Shown here one piece after another: positions 16,148 through 23,710 of a DNA stretch of 64,000 nt (positions within the stretch are counted from its first letter, which is position 1; every line of letters starts with the position of its first letter). A program made the translations under genes and the position numbers. Below the pieces are notes generated by a model. That model was not told the origin of the DNA. It did no database searches and worked only from the letters and a program-made list of their open reading frames with translations. This DNA is from Thiothrix unzii (GTDB lineage: Bacteria; Pseudomonadota; Gammaproteobacteria; Thiotrichales; Thiotrichaceae): positions 2,666,001 to 2,730,000 of the forward strand of contig NZ_CP072793.1 of assembly GCF_017901175.1 (NCBI RefSeq), in the 5' to 3' direction.

Positions 16148-16390
16148 ATGAAAGCTAATGTTATCACAACGCCTAACGGCACAAACAAGACCTATGAATC
16201 TGACATCTTGATTACTGTTACAGGTATCAAACCCGGCGCGGATAGCGCGATCCTCAGCGAATATCTGGCGAACTTCCTGCACTGCCAAGGCTTACAAGTT
16301 GAGATTGCAGGCCATGCCGTCCAACACGGGAACCACTACCCGCAAGCCGTCACCATTCGCACCGCTACCCGCGTGGGAGGTGCAGCGTGA
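16148..16390 (+). CDS. Small unknown protein, 80 residues
   Basis: MKANVITTPNGTNKTYESDI... with no recognised domain. It is the first gene of a chain of tiny genes linked by 4-base overlaps. A GTG start of the next gene overlaps its stop (GTGA). Confidence 0.5.
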   Translation: MKANVITTPNGTNKTYESDILITVTGIKPGADSAILSEYLANFLHCQGLQVEIAGHAVQHGNHYPQAVTIRTATRVGGAA

Positions 16391-16752
16391 ATAAGCAAGA
16401 ACATAACCAACTAGAAGAGATTCACCGCCATATCTATGGCTACTCGGCCTTAATCGGTGTTGCTCTCAATGCTTTGGAATATCAAAGCACGCTGAATGAC
16501 GACATGGAAACAGCACATATTGAGCTGGTTTTGAGAAACCTTCATTACGACCTTGCGGCGCAATGTGAAGGTATTGAAAAAATGCTCGAAGCAGCACAAG
16601 CAAAGTTCCAAGCCGATGCACAAGCAGAACAAGCACGTAAGGAAAAAGAGTGGACGGATTCACGCCTAGCCGACATCCCACCCGGCGCAGTTGAAGCGTT
16701 TCAGGCAGTTAATGCGGTTTACCGCGCACATTCAAAGGGGAAAAAGGCATGA
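16387..16752 (+). CDS. Small helical protein, 121 residues
   Basis: Highly helical, with an Ala/Gln/Lys/Glu coiled-coil tract (KFQADAQAEQARKEKEW). Starts with GTG overlapping the previous stop and ends in ATGA overlapping the next start. The function is unknown. Confidence 0.55.
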   Translation: MNKQEHNQLEEIHRHIYGYSALIGVALNALEYQSTLNDDMETAHIELVLRNLHYDLAAQCEGIEKMLEAAQAKFQADAQAEQARKEKEWTDSRLADIPPGAVEAFQAVNAVYRAHSKGKKA

Positions 16753-16928
16753 TCACCAACACCCTACCCTTTGAACAACGTCTGAAAATGGCACAAGCCG
16801 TTATTGACGCTCACCTGCAACGTGCCAAGCCTGCACACCGTCAAATCCTCCTAAACAGCATGTGGGCGCGTTGGATTAACCGCAACGTGATGAACCACAA
16901 GCCGACATTGCGTGAGGTGAAGCCATGA
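16749..16928 (+). CDS. Small unknown protein, 59 residues
   Basis: MITNTLPFEQRLKMAQAVID then AHLQRAKPAHRQIL..., basic. Linked by ATGA overlaps on both sides, which is the main evidence that it is translated. Confidence 0.5.
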   Translation: MITNTLPFEQRLKMAQAVIDAHLQRAKPAHRQILLNSMWARWINRNVMNHKPTLREVKP

Positions 16929-17143
16929 GCCGCGAACTTGATCAAATCGACCTCTTTGCAGGCACACCGGATACAACCGTATCCACCCCACCGGCTGAGT
17001 TGAAATCTGTAACAGAAATCAAACCGACCGCTTGCCCACCGCGCACGATTTACAGCGTGGAGCGTTTGCCCAACGGTTACACCCGCATTACCCAACACGG
17101 GCGCGTGACCTTTAACGGGTTAATTGGGAGGGCTTCAGCATGA
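16925..17143 (+). CDS. Small unknown protein, 72 residues
   Basis: Acidic N-terminus MSRELDQIDLFAGTPD followed by a proline/threonine linker and a short beta-like C-terminus (RLPNGYTRITQHGRVTFNG). Coupled by ATGA at both ends. Not recognised. Confidence 0.5.
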   Translation: MSRELDQIDLFAGTPDTTVSTPPAELKSVTEIKPTACPPRTIYSVERLPNGYTRITQHGRVTFNGLIGRASA

Positions 17144-17394
17144 AACACCAACCTATCCCCGTTTTTCGTGCCGACGTTCCCCCATTGGGCGAAACCTACA
17201 GCGGCGCAACCGTTCAAGCCGTTCAAACCGGCGAAATAATCACACTCGACATTGAGTTTTACCGGGCCACTAAAACCCGTGTTGTGATGACGTGGGGGCA
17301 AGCAAAAGCACTCACCGAACAACTGAAGGACGCAACGGCAGCAGCGGCGGCGTGCCGCGTAGCGCGTGAATCCGTGGGGGTGAATCATGGTTAA
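17140..17394 (+). CDS. Small unknown protein, 84 residues
   Basis: VPPLGETYSGATVQAVQTGE followed by a strand-rich section (ITLDIEFYRATKTRVVMTWG) and an alanine-rich helix. Coupled to neighbours by overlaps of 4 and 8 bases. Not recognised. Confidence 0.5.
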   Translation: MKHQPIPVFRADVPPLGETYSGATVQAVQTGEIITLDIEFYRATKTRVVMTWGQAKALTEQLKDATAAAAACRVARESVGVNHG

Positions 17395-17557
17395 CCTGAA
17401 CCAGCAATACAAAATCATCGTGGCCTACCGCGACGAATCCGAAACCGAACCGCAATGGATAACGTTCACCGGCACGGATAAGGAAGAGGTGCGCGGACGG
17501 TTTGAGGAATTCGCCATCTTCAACCACTGCTATTCAGTGCGTGAGGTGAATCCATGA
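17387..17557 (+). CDS. Small unknown protein, 56 residues
   Basis: MVNLNQQYKIIVAYRDESET then EPQWITFTGTDKEEVRGRFE..., one compact alpha/beta unit. It overlaps the genes before and after it, which argues for real translation. Confidence 0.5.
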   Translation: MVNLNQQYKIIVAYRDESETEPQWITFTGTDKEEVRGRFEEFAIFNHCYSVREVNP

Positions 17558-17763
17558 GCAACCACGAACAACACCTAAAAGCCGAAATTGCCCAACTGGA
17601 AGCAAAGCACTTTGCCCTGTTGGAGCGTCACGGTTACGCCTTGGAAAGCTTGCGCCGCATGGTGGAGATATTGGAATTCATGGGGCAGGAAAAGTGCATA
17701 GACGTAAAAATTGCGAAACGCTTCCTTGAAAGTCAGGAGGTGCAACAATGCGAAACGCACTAA
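17554..17763 (+). CDS. Small coiled-coil protein, 69 residues
   Basis: HEQHLKAEIAQLEAKHFALL begins a heptad-like helix; the C-terminus reads FLESQEVQQCETH. The next gene's ATG lies 16 bases inside its end and has an AGGAGG site there. Not recognised. Confidence 0.5.
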   Translation: MSNHEQHLKAEIAQLEAKHFALLERHGYALESLRRMVEILEFMGQEKCIDVKIAKRFLESQEVQQCETH

Positions 17764-18011
17764 ACACCATTCAGCAGTTAAAGCTCTTCAAGCACGCCAC
17801 CAACGGCCTAGCACTGGGATTTGTCGGGCTGTATGTCGTGGCTTTCGCCAGCATTGCCAGCAATGGCAACCACATCTACACGATTTATCGGTTCTTTCCC
17901 GTGGTTGCATCGTTGGCAATCGCCCTATCAATGTGGCGGCTACCGGATAACAGCCTGTTAAGGTTGTTTTATCTGGCGGGTTTATTCGCTATTTCATGGT
18001 TGGGGGTGTGA
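17748..18011 (+). CDS. Small membrane protein, 87 residues
   Basis: Three hydrophobic stretches (about residues 20-40, 47-62 and 69-86) separated by short loops. The site AGGAGGTGCAACA precedes the ATG. Encoded immediately before the large membrane protein, it may be its partner (inference). Confidence 0.6.
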   Translation: MRNALNTIQQLKLFKHATNGLALGFVGLYVVAFASIASNGNHIYTIYRFFPVVASLAIALSMWRLPDNSLLRLFYLAGLFAISWLGV

Positions 18012-18012
18012 T

Positions 18013-19728
18013 GTGAACCTATCAAACGCTTATACCCTCTCGCAAGATTTGAGCGAAAACACCCAAAAGCTGGAAACGCATCAAGAGGACTTGAAGGGCA
18101 TTAAAACCAGTCAGAAGGTTTTCACGATTGCCACCTATTTTATTTACTTCTCGTTCACCAGCGTTATTTTTGCCGGGGTGACGGTGTGGAACCTGCAAGA
18201 TTACATCTTTGGGAATTACACCAACGTTATCGGCATGACATGGGCACTGGTAACGGTGTTTGCTGTACCACTGGCGTTGTCGCTGGCAAAGCATTTCAAC
18301 TACAAGGCGATTGCTAAAAACAGCGTAGAGCGCAACCACCGTGGGCAGGTAATCATTCACGCGATTATCAGCCTTGCGTTGATTAGTGGGCTTTACTACG
18401 AGGCGATTAGCGCAAGCTCTAACCTACAGGCCAAGGCGTTTCATTCGGTGGAAACCAGCAAAGCAGGCGCGGCTATCCTGAATACCACCGTGGGCAGTTC
18501 ATCCACTGGGGCAATTGCCGGGTTAATCGCTGATGCTGAATTTAAGCTTGTGGCTTGCCAGCGCAAACTGGCAGAGGGCAAGACGAAAGACTGTGACAAC
18601 AGTACCGCCAAGGTTTCCAGCCTGAAACAGCAAGCGCAGGCCGAACGGGAAAGCGTAGCAACTGCCAATGTCGCAGCAATTGGGGCAAAGCAGGCAGCGT
18701 TAAGCAAGGAACGCGACGAACACGCCCTACCCGCAGCCAAGTACGCGGCTGAACTGGTGGATATGTCCAACGATGCGGGAACCATGATTATTGTCATTAT
18801 TGCCGCCTTGTTTTTTGAGCTGATTCACATTACCACGATATTCAATGAGGCACGGGCATTACGCGGCATTGATACCTACAGTTTCTCGCTGAAAGGTTTG
18901 AATGGTGAGTATTTCCGGGCAACGGGTAAGACCTTCGATTCTGGCGACTTCAAAGACAATCGCACCATTGATTTGTCCGACAAGCCATTAAATGTCCCAA
19001 TGGATGACCAAGGCGCGGACTTTGAAATCAGAACCAAAGGCACGCCATACGCTGACAATAAAACCGGTTTCGGATTTATTCCCCAAACTGCCAAGCTATT
19101 TAAATGGCAGGCCGACGAAGTGCAGGCGGAAAAGCCCGGATTCGGGTTTATCCCTGCCCGTTCCAACCAAGACCAAGACGCTGAAAACCGCCGCAAGTAT
19201 CCGCAGGAGATTCTATACCCCACCGGCAAAGGCAAGACGGCGGACGACTACGCATTGATTCCGCGTGAGGACTTCAAACGCACTAATCCAGCCGTACCGG
19301 GCCACACTTACCGCGATGAATTGCGCACCGGTTCCAGCGATTACCGGGATATGCCGCTAGATGCAACCACTACCCCACCGGCTGAAAAACCACTTCAGGA
19401 AACCACCACGAAACCCTTAGCTAAGGGTTCTGAAGTGGTTGAGGCCAAACCCTTAGCTAAGGGTTCTGAAGGCACTGAAAGCCTTTACGGTGAATGGGTT
19501 GCAGCGGTGCGGATAGGTGAGTGTAAACCCTCTGTTGAACCTACATGGCATTGGGTGCAAAAGCGCATTGCTCCAACCGAAACGGGCAGTAAAACCAACG
19601 ACCGCACCCGCATAAGTAATATGCAAAAAGCATTCTTTAGCCGTGCGATCCGCGAAGGGCTGATGCAGGTAAACCCGATTTACCGTAACGGCGGTAAAAA
19701 GTACATCTGGAGAGGAACCCACGCATGA
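18013..19728 (+). CDS. Large unknown membrane protein with coiled-coil ectodomain, 571 residues
   Basis: GTG start one base after the previous stop. Three membrane helices (about residues 35-58, 70-92 and 110-132) are followed by a roughly 120-residue Ala/Lys/Gln-rich coiled coil with two cysteines (LVACQRKLAEGKTKDC), a fourth helix near residue 260 (MIIVIIAALFFELIHITTIF) and a long cytoplasmic tail. The tail contains two GFGFIP motifs, a KPLAKGSE repeat encoded by a DNA palindrome, and a C-terminal folded unit resembling a short winged-helix (RISNMQKAFFSRAIREGLMQ). No family is recognised; mobile-element membrane proteins with this topology are generally uncharacterised. Confidence 0.6.
   Translation: MNLSNAYTLSQDLSENTQKLETHQEDLKGIKTSQKVFTIATYFIYFSFTSVIFAGVTVWNLQDYIFGNYTNVIGMTWALVTVFAVPLALSLAKHFNYKAIAKNSVERNHRGQVIIHAIISLALISGLYYEAISASSNLQAKAFHSVETSKAGAAILNTTVGSSSTGAIAGLIADAEFKLVACQRKLAEGKTKDCDNSTAKVSSLKQQAQAERESVATANVAAIGAKQAALSKERDEHALPAAKYAAELVDMSNDAGTMIIVIIAALFFELIHITTIFNEARALRGIDTYSFSLKGLNGEYFRATGKTFDSGDFKDNRTIDLSDKPLNVPMDDQGADFEIRTKGTPYADNKTGFGFIPQTAKLFKWQADEVQAEKPGFGFIPARSNQDQDAENRRKYPQEILYPTGKGKTADDYALIPREDFKRTNPAVPGHTYRDELRTGSSDYRDMPLDATTTPPAEKPLQETTTKPLAKGSEVVEAKPLAKGSEGTESLYGEWVAAVRIGECKPSVEPTWHWVQKRIAPTETGSKTNDRTRISNMQKAFFSRAIREGLMQVNPIYRNGGKKYIWRGTHA
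19388..19465. repeat. Nested palindromes inside the 571-residue gene
   Basis: The perfect palindrome AACCCTTAGCTAAGGGTT lies at 19412-19429 and again at 19448-19465. The first copy is enclosed by AACCACTTCAG (19388-19398) and its exact inverse CTGAAGTGGTT (19430-19440). The insertion keeps the reading frame and encodes KPLAKGSE twice. Confidence 0.7.
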
Positions 19729-19922
19729 CCATAGAAAACACATCCAAACCAATAAAGCCTATTTATTACTGGCTTGATGGGTACTGGATAACCGACAAGG
19801 AAGAGGCCGATTTAATGGACGAAATAAACGCTTTTGGTAGCACGCACGGCACGGCATTTTTCCCGGCTGATGCTTCACCCGAATTGATTGATTCGGAAAT
19901 CGCCGCGCTTTTGGCGGCATAA
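19725..19922 (+). CDS. Small acidic unknown protein, 65 residues
   Basis: MTIENTSKPIKPIYYWLDGY then WITDKEEADLMDEINAFGST..., strongly acidic. Its ATG overlaps the stop of the preceding gene (ATGA). Small acidic proteins of mobile elements often inhibit host enzymes, but nothing specific supports that here. Confidence 0.5.
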   Translation: MTIENTSKPIKPIYYWLDGYWITDKEEADLMDEINAFGSTHGTAFFPADASPELIDSEIAALLAA

Positions 19923-19980
19923 CCCCCACCGGGCAGGGCGCAAGCCTTGCCAACTTTTACGACCTGAAAAGGATATGCAA

Positions 19981-20241
19981 ATGATAGACAGAGGAAAGCT
20001 AAGAGTTACCAACTTTGACGACTACAAGCGCAGGATTCGTCAGACCAAACCTGATGCGGTCTTTACCGACCGTTGGTTAAGTATCAGCGAATTCTGCGAA
20101 AAGGTTGGAATGAGCCGTTCAACGTATTACCGCAAATCAGCAGCAAATGAGCTACCCGCGTGCGTGCGTTGGGGGAATACCGCGAAGTGGTTGGAATCAG
20201 ACGTAGATCAATGGATGCAATCCATGAAGGATGTTTTATGA
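19981..20241 (+). CDS. AlpA-like excisionase/regulator
   Basis: 86 residues with a MerR-like helix-turn-helix (RWLSISEFCEKVGMSRSTYY, then KSAANELPACVRWGNTAKWL and ESDVDQWMQSM). This matches the AlpA family, which in P4-like elements activates integrase or aids excision. The ATG at 19981 follows AAAAGGAT at good spacing; an ATG six bases earlier is also possible. It overlaps the primase gene by 4 bases, so regulation and replication are coupled. Confidence 0.75.
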   Translation: MIDRGKLRVTNFDDYKRRIRQTKPDAVFTDRWLSISEFCEKVGMSRSTYYRKSAANELPACVRWGNTAKWLESDVDQWMQSMKDVL

Positions 20242-21290
20242 GTACCACACAAAGAAAAGCCCCTAGTGTTACCAGCACCAGAGGCGATTCAAAATTCAAC
20301 GATTTGAGCCGTAATTATAGCGCAACTGCTGAAAAACAACCACCTACAACGCTGACAAGTGCCGAGATTTTGCGGAATTTTCAGCAAGTTATGATTGAAA
20401 ATATCAAACACGCACCTGATGACATTCAGGCCACCGGCAAGCTTGAACGCTTTTCCTGTAACGGCAAAGCCGACGATTTAGCAGGGTGGTATGTCTGTCA
20501 TGAATACCACCTGATGCACAATAACCAAGCTTGTTGGGGCATGATTGGCATTTTTGGCGACTGGCGCAACGGCTTAACCTTCAAGTGGGATAGTTTCAGC
20601 GAGTTCTACGCTTTAAGCCGTGCACAACGCCAAGAGCTTGAACGCAAACAACAAGAACAGGTTGCCCAACGTCAAGCCGAACGCGCCGCCAAAGCAGCCA
20701 ACGCCCACCGCCAAGCCGTCAAAATGTGGCTATCTGCCCAACCCGCCAACACCGCACACCCTTACCTTATGCGTAAACAGGTTGGGGCATGGGGTATCCG
20801 TCAATTGGGCGAACTGTTACTAATCCCCTTGTGTGACCTTGACGGCACGTTACACAGTGTCCAAACCATCACCCCGGACGGTTCCAAACGCTTTTTAACC
20901 GGCACACCCAAGCGCGGTATGTTCCACCTCATTGGTGACTCGCTAACACATCCCGAAGGGGTGTATTTGTGTGAGGGTTACGCCACTGGTGCAAGCCTTT
21001 ATCAGGCGTATGGTTTGCCGGTATTAGTGGGATTTGATGCGGGAAACCTGCTACCTGTTGCCACCGCCTACCGCCAACGTTTTGCACACACACCCTTGAC
21101 GGTATGCGCGGATAATGACCGCAAAACACCGGGCAACCCCGGCTTAACCAAAGCGCGGGAAGTAGCCGCGACTTTACCCTGCGTGGGCTTGATCGTGCCA
21201 GAGTTCCCCGACTCTGCACCCTTGACCCTATCCGATTTCAACGATTTGACCGCATTGCTGGGAAGCAACGCACACAAGGAAACCACCTGA
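20238..21290 (+). CDS. Toprim-domain primase
   Basis: 350 residues. A charged N-terminal region is followed at about residues 130-180 by a Gln/Arg/Ala-rich helix and then a region (HPYLMRKQVGAWGIRQLGEL, LLIPLCDLDGTLHSVQTITP) that precedes a Toprim catalytic domain with GVYLCEGYATGASLYQAYGL (Glu) and LTVCADNDR (Asp-x-Asp). This is the pattern of phage and satellite primases that make RNA primers for element replication. It overlaps the DUF3987 gene by one base, and the pair together would match the primase-helicase of P4 split into two chains. Confidence 0.85.
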   Translation: MSTTQRKAPSVTSTRGDSKFNDLSRNYSATAEKQPPTTLTSAEILRNFQQVMIENIKHAPDDIQATGKLERFSCNGKADDLAGWYVCHEYHLMHNNQACWGMIGIFGDWRNGLTFKWDSFSEFYALSRAQRQELERKQQEQVAQRQAERAAKAANAHRQAVKMWLSAQPANTAHPYLMRKQVGAWGIRQLGELLLIPLCDLDGTLHSVQTITPDGSKRFLTGTPKRGMFHLIGDSLTHPEGVYLCEGYATGASLYQAYGLPVLVGFDAGNLLPVATAYRQRFAHTPLTVCADNDRKTPGNPGLTKAREVAATLPCVGLIVPEFPDSAPLTLSDFNDLTALLGSNAHKETT

Positions 21291-22873
21291 TGAACACCAC
21301 TCCTATGACTCCAACCACGGGCAAACCAGCCTTATCGGTTGTTAATGGCTTTATCCGTACCGAAAAGCCAACCGTCAACGGCTGGGAAACCCCTGAAAGC
21401 TTGATCGTTGGCACAGAAAGCGCGAAATACCCGCTTCATGCTCTCCCTGGCATTGTCGGGCAAGCAGTGCGTGAAGTGGTGGAAATCGTCAAATGCCCAC
21501 CGGCACTAGCCGCCAACTCAGCCTTATCCGTGCTATCGGTAGCGGCACAAGGGTTAGCCAATGTGCAACCCCTTCGCAGCCTGAAACCGTCACCCTTAAG
21601 CCTGTATTTGCTGTCTATTGGTGAATCTGGTGAACGTAAAACCACGGCTGATAACTTCTTTTCGGATGTGCTGGATACGTGGGCGCATCAAAAACAGCAA
21701 GAACGTGAAACCGACTTGATCAAAGGCAGGGCAGCATTAGCCGCATGGGAAAGTGAAATCACCGGTATCAAGCAGGCGATTACCCAAGCAGGGCGCAAGG
21801 GTGAAAACACCCGCGAACTGCAAGAACGTCTTGAACTGGCAGAAGCCACCAAACCTAAACCGATTCACACCCCTGATATGGTGTTTGAAGATTCCACCCC
21901 TGAATCCATTGCTTATGACCTTGCCCATAAATGGCCTAGCGCGGGTATTTTGTCAGGTGAAGCTGGCGTGGTGTTTGGTGGTCATGGGATGAAAGCCGAT
22001 AACATTACCCGCAACGTTGCCACCCTGAATAAGCTGTGGGAAGGCGGTTCCTTGTCGATCAAGCGGCGCGGCGTAGACGGCAGCTTTAACGTGCGCAACG
22101 TGCGCTTGTCGATGGGGTTAGCGGTACAGCCTAGCGTGATTCGTGACTTTTACGAAACCAATGGGGAAATAGCACGGGGTTCAGGTTTTGCCGCACGCTT
22201 TCTGTTAGCGTGGCCTGCATCCACCCAAGGGAACCGCTTCCTAAGCCTTGAAGAAGCCACCCGCAACCACCCCAAAAACAGCCTGAACTTGTTTTATGCC
22301 AAGTTGCATGAAGTACTCGAACGCCAGTACCAGAATGCACAACACGGCGCACTGGAAAACCTCCCAACTTTGCAGTTTTCCCACGACGCGCTGAAAATCT
22401 GGTTAGAGTATTTCAATAGCGTAGAAGCTGAATTAAGGGCAGGTGGTGACATGGAGTATTACCGTGATATTGCCAGCAAATCAGCCGACAACGCCGCACG
22501 ACTGGCAGGCTTGTTTCATGTATTCAACGGTGCGGATGTTCTCGACACCATCACCGGGGCAACAATGGAAGCCGCCACCACCTTAGCAAGCTGGCACTTG
22601 TACGAATCACGCCGGTTCTTTGGTGAAATTGCCGTACCCACCGACTTATCCAACGCCATTAAGTTGGATGACTGGCTTATCAGCTATTGCCGACAGAACC
22701 ACACCGACACCATCACCCGGCGCGACATCCAGCGGTTAGCACCCAACAAAGTACGCAACGGCAACGACCTAGACAAAGCACTAGGCGAACTTGAAGACGC
22801 AAACCGCATCCGGTTAACCATTGAAGGCCGTAAGCACATCATTGATGTGAATCCGGCACTGTTGAGAGGGTAG
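21290..22873 (+). CDS. DUF3987/YfjI-type replication protein
   Basis: 527 residues with an N-terminal segment (PLHALPGIVGQAVREVVEIV, KCPPALAANSALSVLSVAAQ) and a Walker A-like loop GESGERKTTAD, then the family region FEDSTPESIAYDLAHKWPSA and SGEAGVVFGGHGM. Members occur in prophages and islands next to Toprim primases and are thought to act as DNA helicases or replication initiators. The C-terminus has a winged-helix-like part (ITRRDIQRLAPNKVRNGNDL). It is the probable binder of the TGCGACAGT arrays (inference). Confidence 0.8.
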   Translation: MNTTPMTPTTGKPALSVVNGFIRTEKPTVNGWETPESLIVGTESAKYPLHALPGIVGQAVREVVEIVKCPPALAANSALSVLSVAAQGLANVQPLRSLKPSPLSLYLLSIGESGERKTTADNFFSDVLDTWAHQKQQERETDLIKGRAALAAWESEITGIKQAITQAGRKGENTRELQERLELAEATKPKPIHTPDMVFEDSTPESIAYDLAHKWPSAGILSGEAGVVFGGHGMKADNITRNVATLNKLWEGGSLSIKRRGVDGSFNVRNVRLSMGLAVQPSVIRDFYETNGEIARGSGFAARFLLAWPASTQGNRFLSLEEATRNHPKNSLNLFYAKLHEVLERQYQNAQHGALENLPTLQFSHDALKIWLEYFNSVEAELRAGGDMEYYRDIASKSADNAARLAGLFHVFNGADVLDTITGATMEAATTLASWHLYESRRFFGEIAVPTDLSNAIKLDDWLISYCRQNHTDTITRRDIQRLAPNKVRNGNDLDKALGELEDANRIRLTIEGRKHIIDVNPALLRG

Positions 22874-22876
22874 GCA

Positions 22877-23086
22877 ATGGCATTACGTGACTGGCTCGTA
22901 TGGGAAGCCCCAAACAACGCAACCGCACCCAGCCCAGTGTGGCAGGGTAAACGTTTACGTGACCGGCTGGAATGGAACACAACACCATCACCAGACCTCG
23001 AAGCACTGGCAGAACGCGCCGCGATTATGGAACACGACGGCGGACTACCCCGCCAAACAGCGGAACACCTCGCAAGGCTTAAGTGA
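22877..23086 (+). CDS. Small unknown protein at the end of the replication operon, 69 residues
   Basis: MALRDWLVWEAPNNATAPSP then VWQGKRLRDRLEWNTTP..., ending in a helix with RQTAEHLARLK. It starts 3 bases after the DUF3987 stop and is followed by a terminator, so is the last gene of the operon. Not recognised. Confidence 0.5.
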   Translation: MALRDWLVWEAPNNATAPSPVWQGKRLRDRLEWNTTPSPDLEALAERAAIMEHDGGLPRQTAEHLARLK

Positions 23087-23101
23087 ATCCTCACCACCGC
23101 A

Positions 23102-23128
23102 GAAACCGGGCAATGACCCGGTTTTTTT
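23102..23128 (+). terminator. Terminator of the replication operon
   Basis: AAACCGGG / CCCGGTTT stem with loop CAATGA and a run of seven T. Confidence 0.85.
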
Positions 23129-23142
23129 ATGCCCGCTTTTTA

Positions 23143-23393
23143 CTGTCGCAACTGTCGCAACTGTCGCAACTTCACTTGCGACACTCGATAGGCTATGCCA
23201 AAAAGCCATAACCATTTAAAAACAATAACTTAAGAAAGTCAGGTGGTGAAGTGTCGCAACTGTCGCAACTGTCGCAACCCTCTGTGCGACATTAGCCAAA
23301 CCATACGCCAACATCATAAGCATTTAAAAACAGTCACTTAGGGAAATCAGGTGGTGAAGTGTCGCAACTGTCGCAACTGTCGCAGTCGCAAAC
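23143..23393. repeat. Right iteron arrays in 108-bp tandem repeats
   Basis: Three arrays of the inverted unit (ACTGTCGCA) start at 23143, 23251 and 23359, exactly 108 bp apart. The spacers share CATTTAAAAACA...ACTTA...AGGTGGTGAA. The third array (23357-23391) is a perfect 35-bp inverted repeat of the left array at 10547-10581. No gene fits here; the arrays are the likely distant partner of the left origin. Confidence 0.8.
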
Positions 23394-23446
23394 CGTTTAT
23401 CTGATGAAGCAGGGATAAACCCTAAAAATAGGTGCATGGACTTCTA

Positions 23447-23468
23447 AAAGTTTGTATCTTAGTTTGTA
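23447..23468 (+). repeat. GTTTGTA double repeat, right copy
   Basis: AAAGTTTGTAT, four bases, GTTTGTA; same form and orientation as 8921-8942. Lies about 60 bases inside the putative right attachment site. Confidence 0.45.
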
Positions 23469-23527
23469 CAAAAAGCAGGAAGCGCGGAATTAATAGCGCA
23501 AGAACAGCTAGTTGCACCGATAATTGC

Positions 23528-23539
23528 AATCCCTTCTTT
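23528..23539 (+). repeat. Putative attR core
   Basis: AATCCCTTCTTT, identical to bases 8792-8803 of tRNA-Ser. Confidence 0.5.
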
Positions 23540-23547
23540 CTATTTAG

Positions 23548-23585
23548 AAAGCCCTGTCGGTGAATAACTGACAGGGCTTTTTTTT
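23548..23585 (+). terminator. Terminator outside attR, probably the original tRNA-Ser terminator
   Basis: AAAGCCCTGTC / GACAGGGCTTT stem, 11-base loop and eight T. No gene of the element points into it apart from those already terminated at 23102; it makes sense as the tRNA terminator displaced by the insertion. The 130 bp that follow up to 23710 hold only the promoter and leader of the next gene. Confidence 0.8.
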
Positions 23586-23710
23586 ATCTCATCAAATCTT
23601 CACTTCGTCGGGCAATTCTTGCCATTCATCCCCCGCCGCTCTATCGTTTCACCCAATTCTGTTTTACCTAAAACCGGCAAAGACAATAAAACAATAACGG
23701 GAATGTGACT

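Larger units (their letters stand above)
8811..23539. mobile_element. Integrative element inserted at tRNA-Ser, about 14.7 kb
   Basis: Bounded by tRNA-Ser plus integrase on the left and by a 12-bp copy of the tRNA 3' region on the right. The content is accessory throughout: integrase, broken toxin-antitoxin genes, HAD-like protein, ClpP-like protease, ribbon-helix-helix repressors, AlpA-like regulator, Toprim primase and DUF3987 protein, plus many small unknown genes. Flanking genes on both sides are ordinary chromosomal genes. Iteron-like arrays near both ends suggest self-replication. There are no capsid, terminase, relaxase or type IV secretion genes, so it is most like a phage-satellite or non-conjugative integrative element. 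Confidence 0.85.

Noticed and set aside
23143-23393. CRISPR-like periodic repeats
   Set aside because: The repeated spacers are related to one another rather than unique, the period is 108 bp, the 9-bp unit is a tandem iteron and no cas gene is present.
8811-23539. Complete prophage
   Set aside because: No terminase, portal, capsid, tail or lysis genes; a single ClpP-like protease is not enough.
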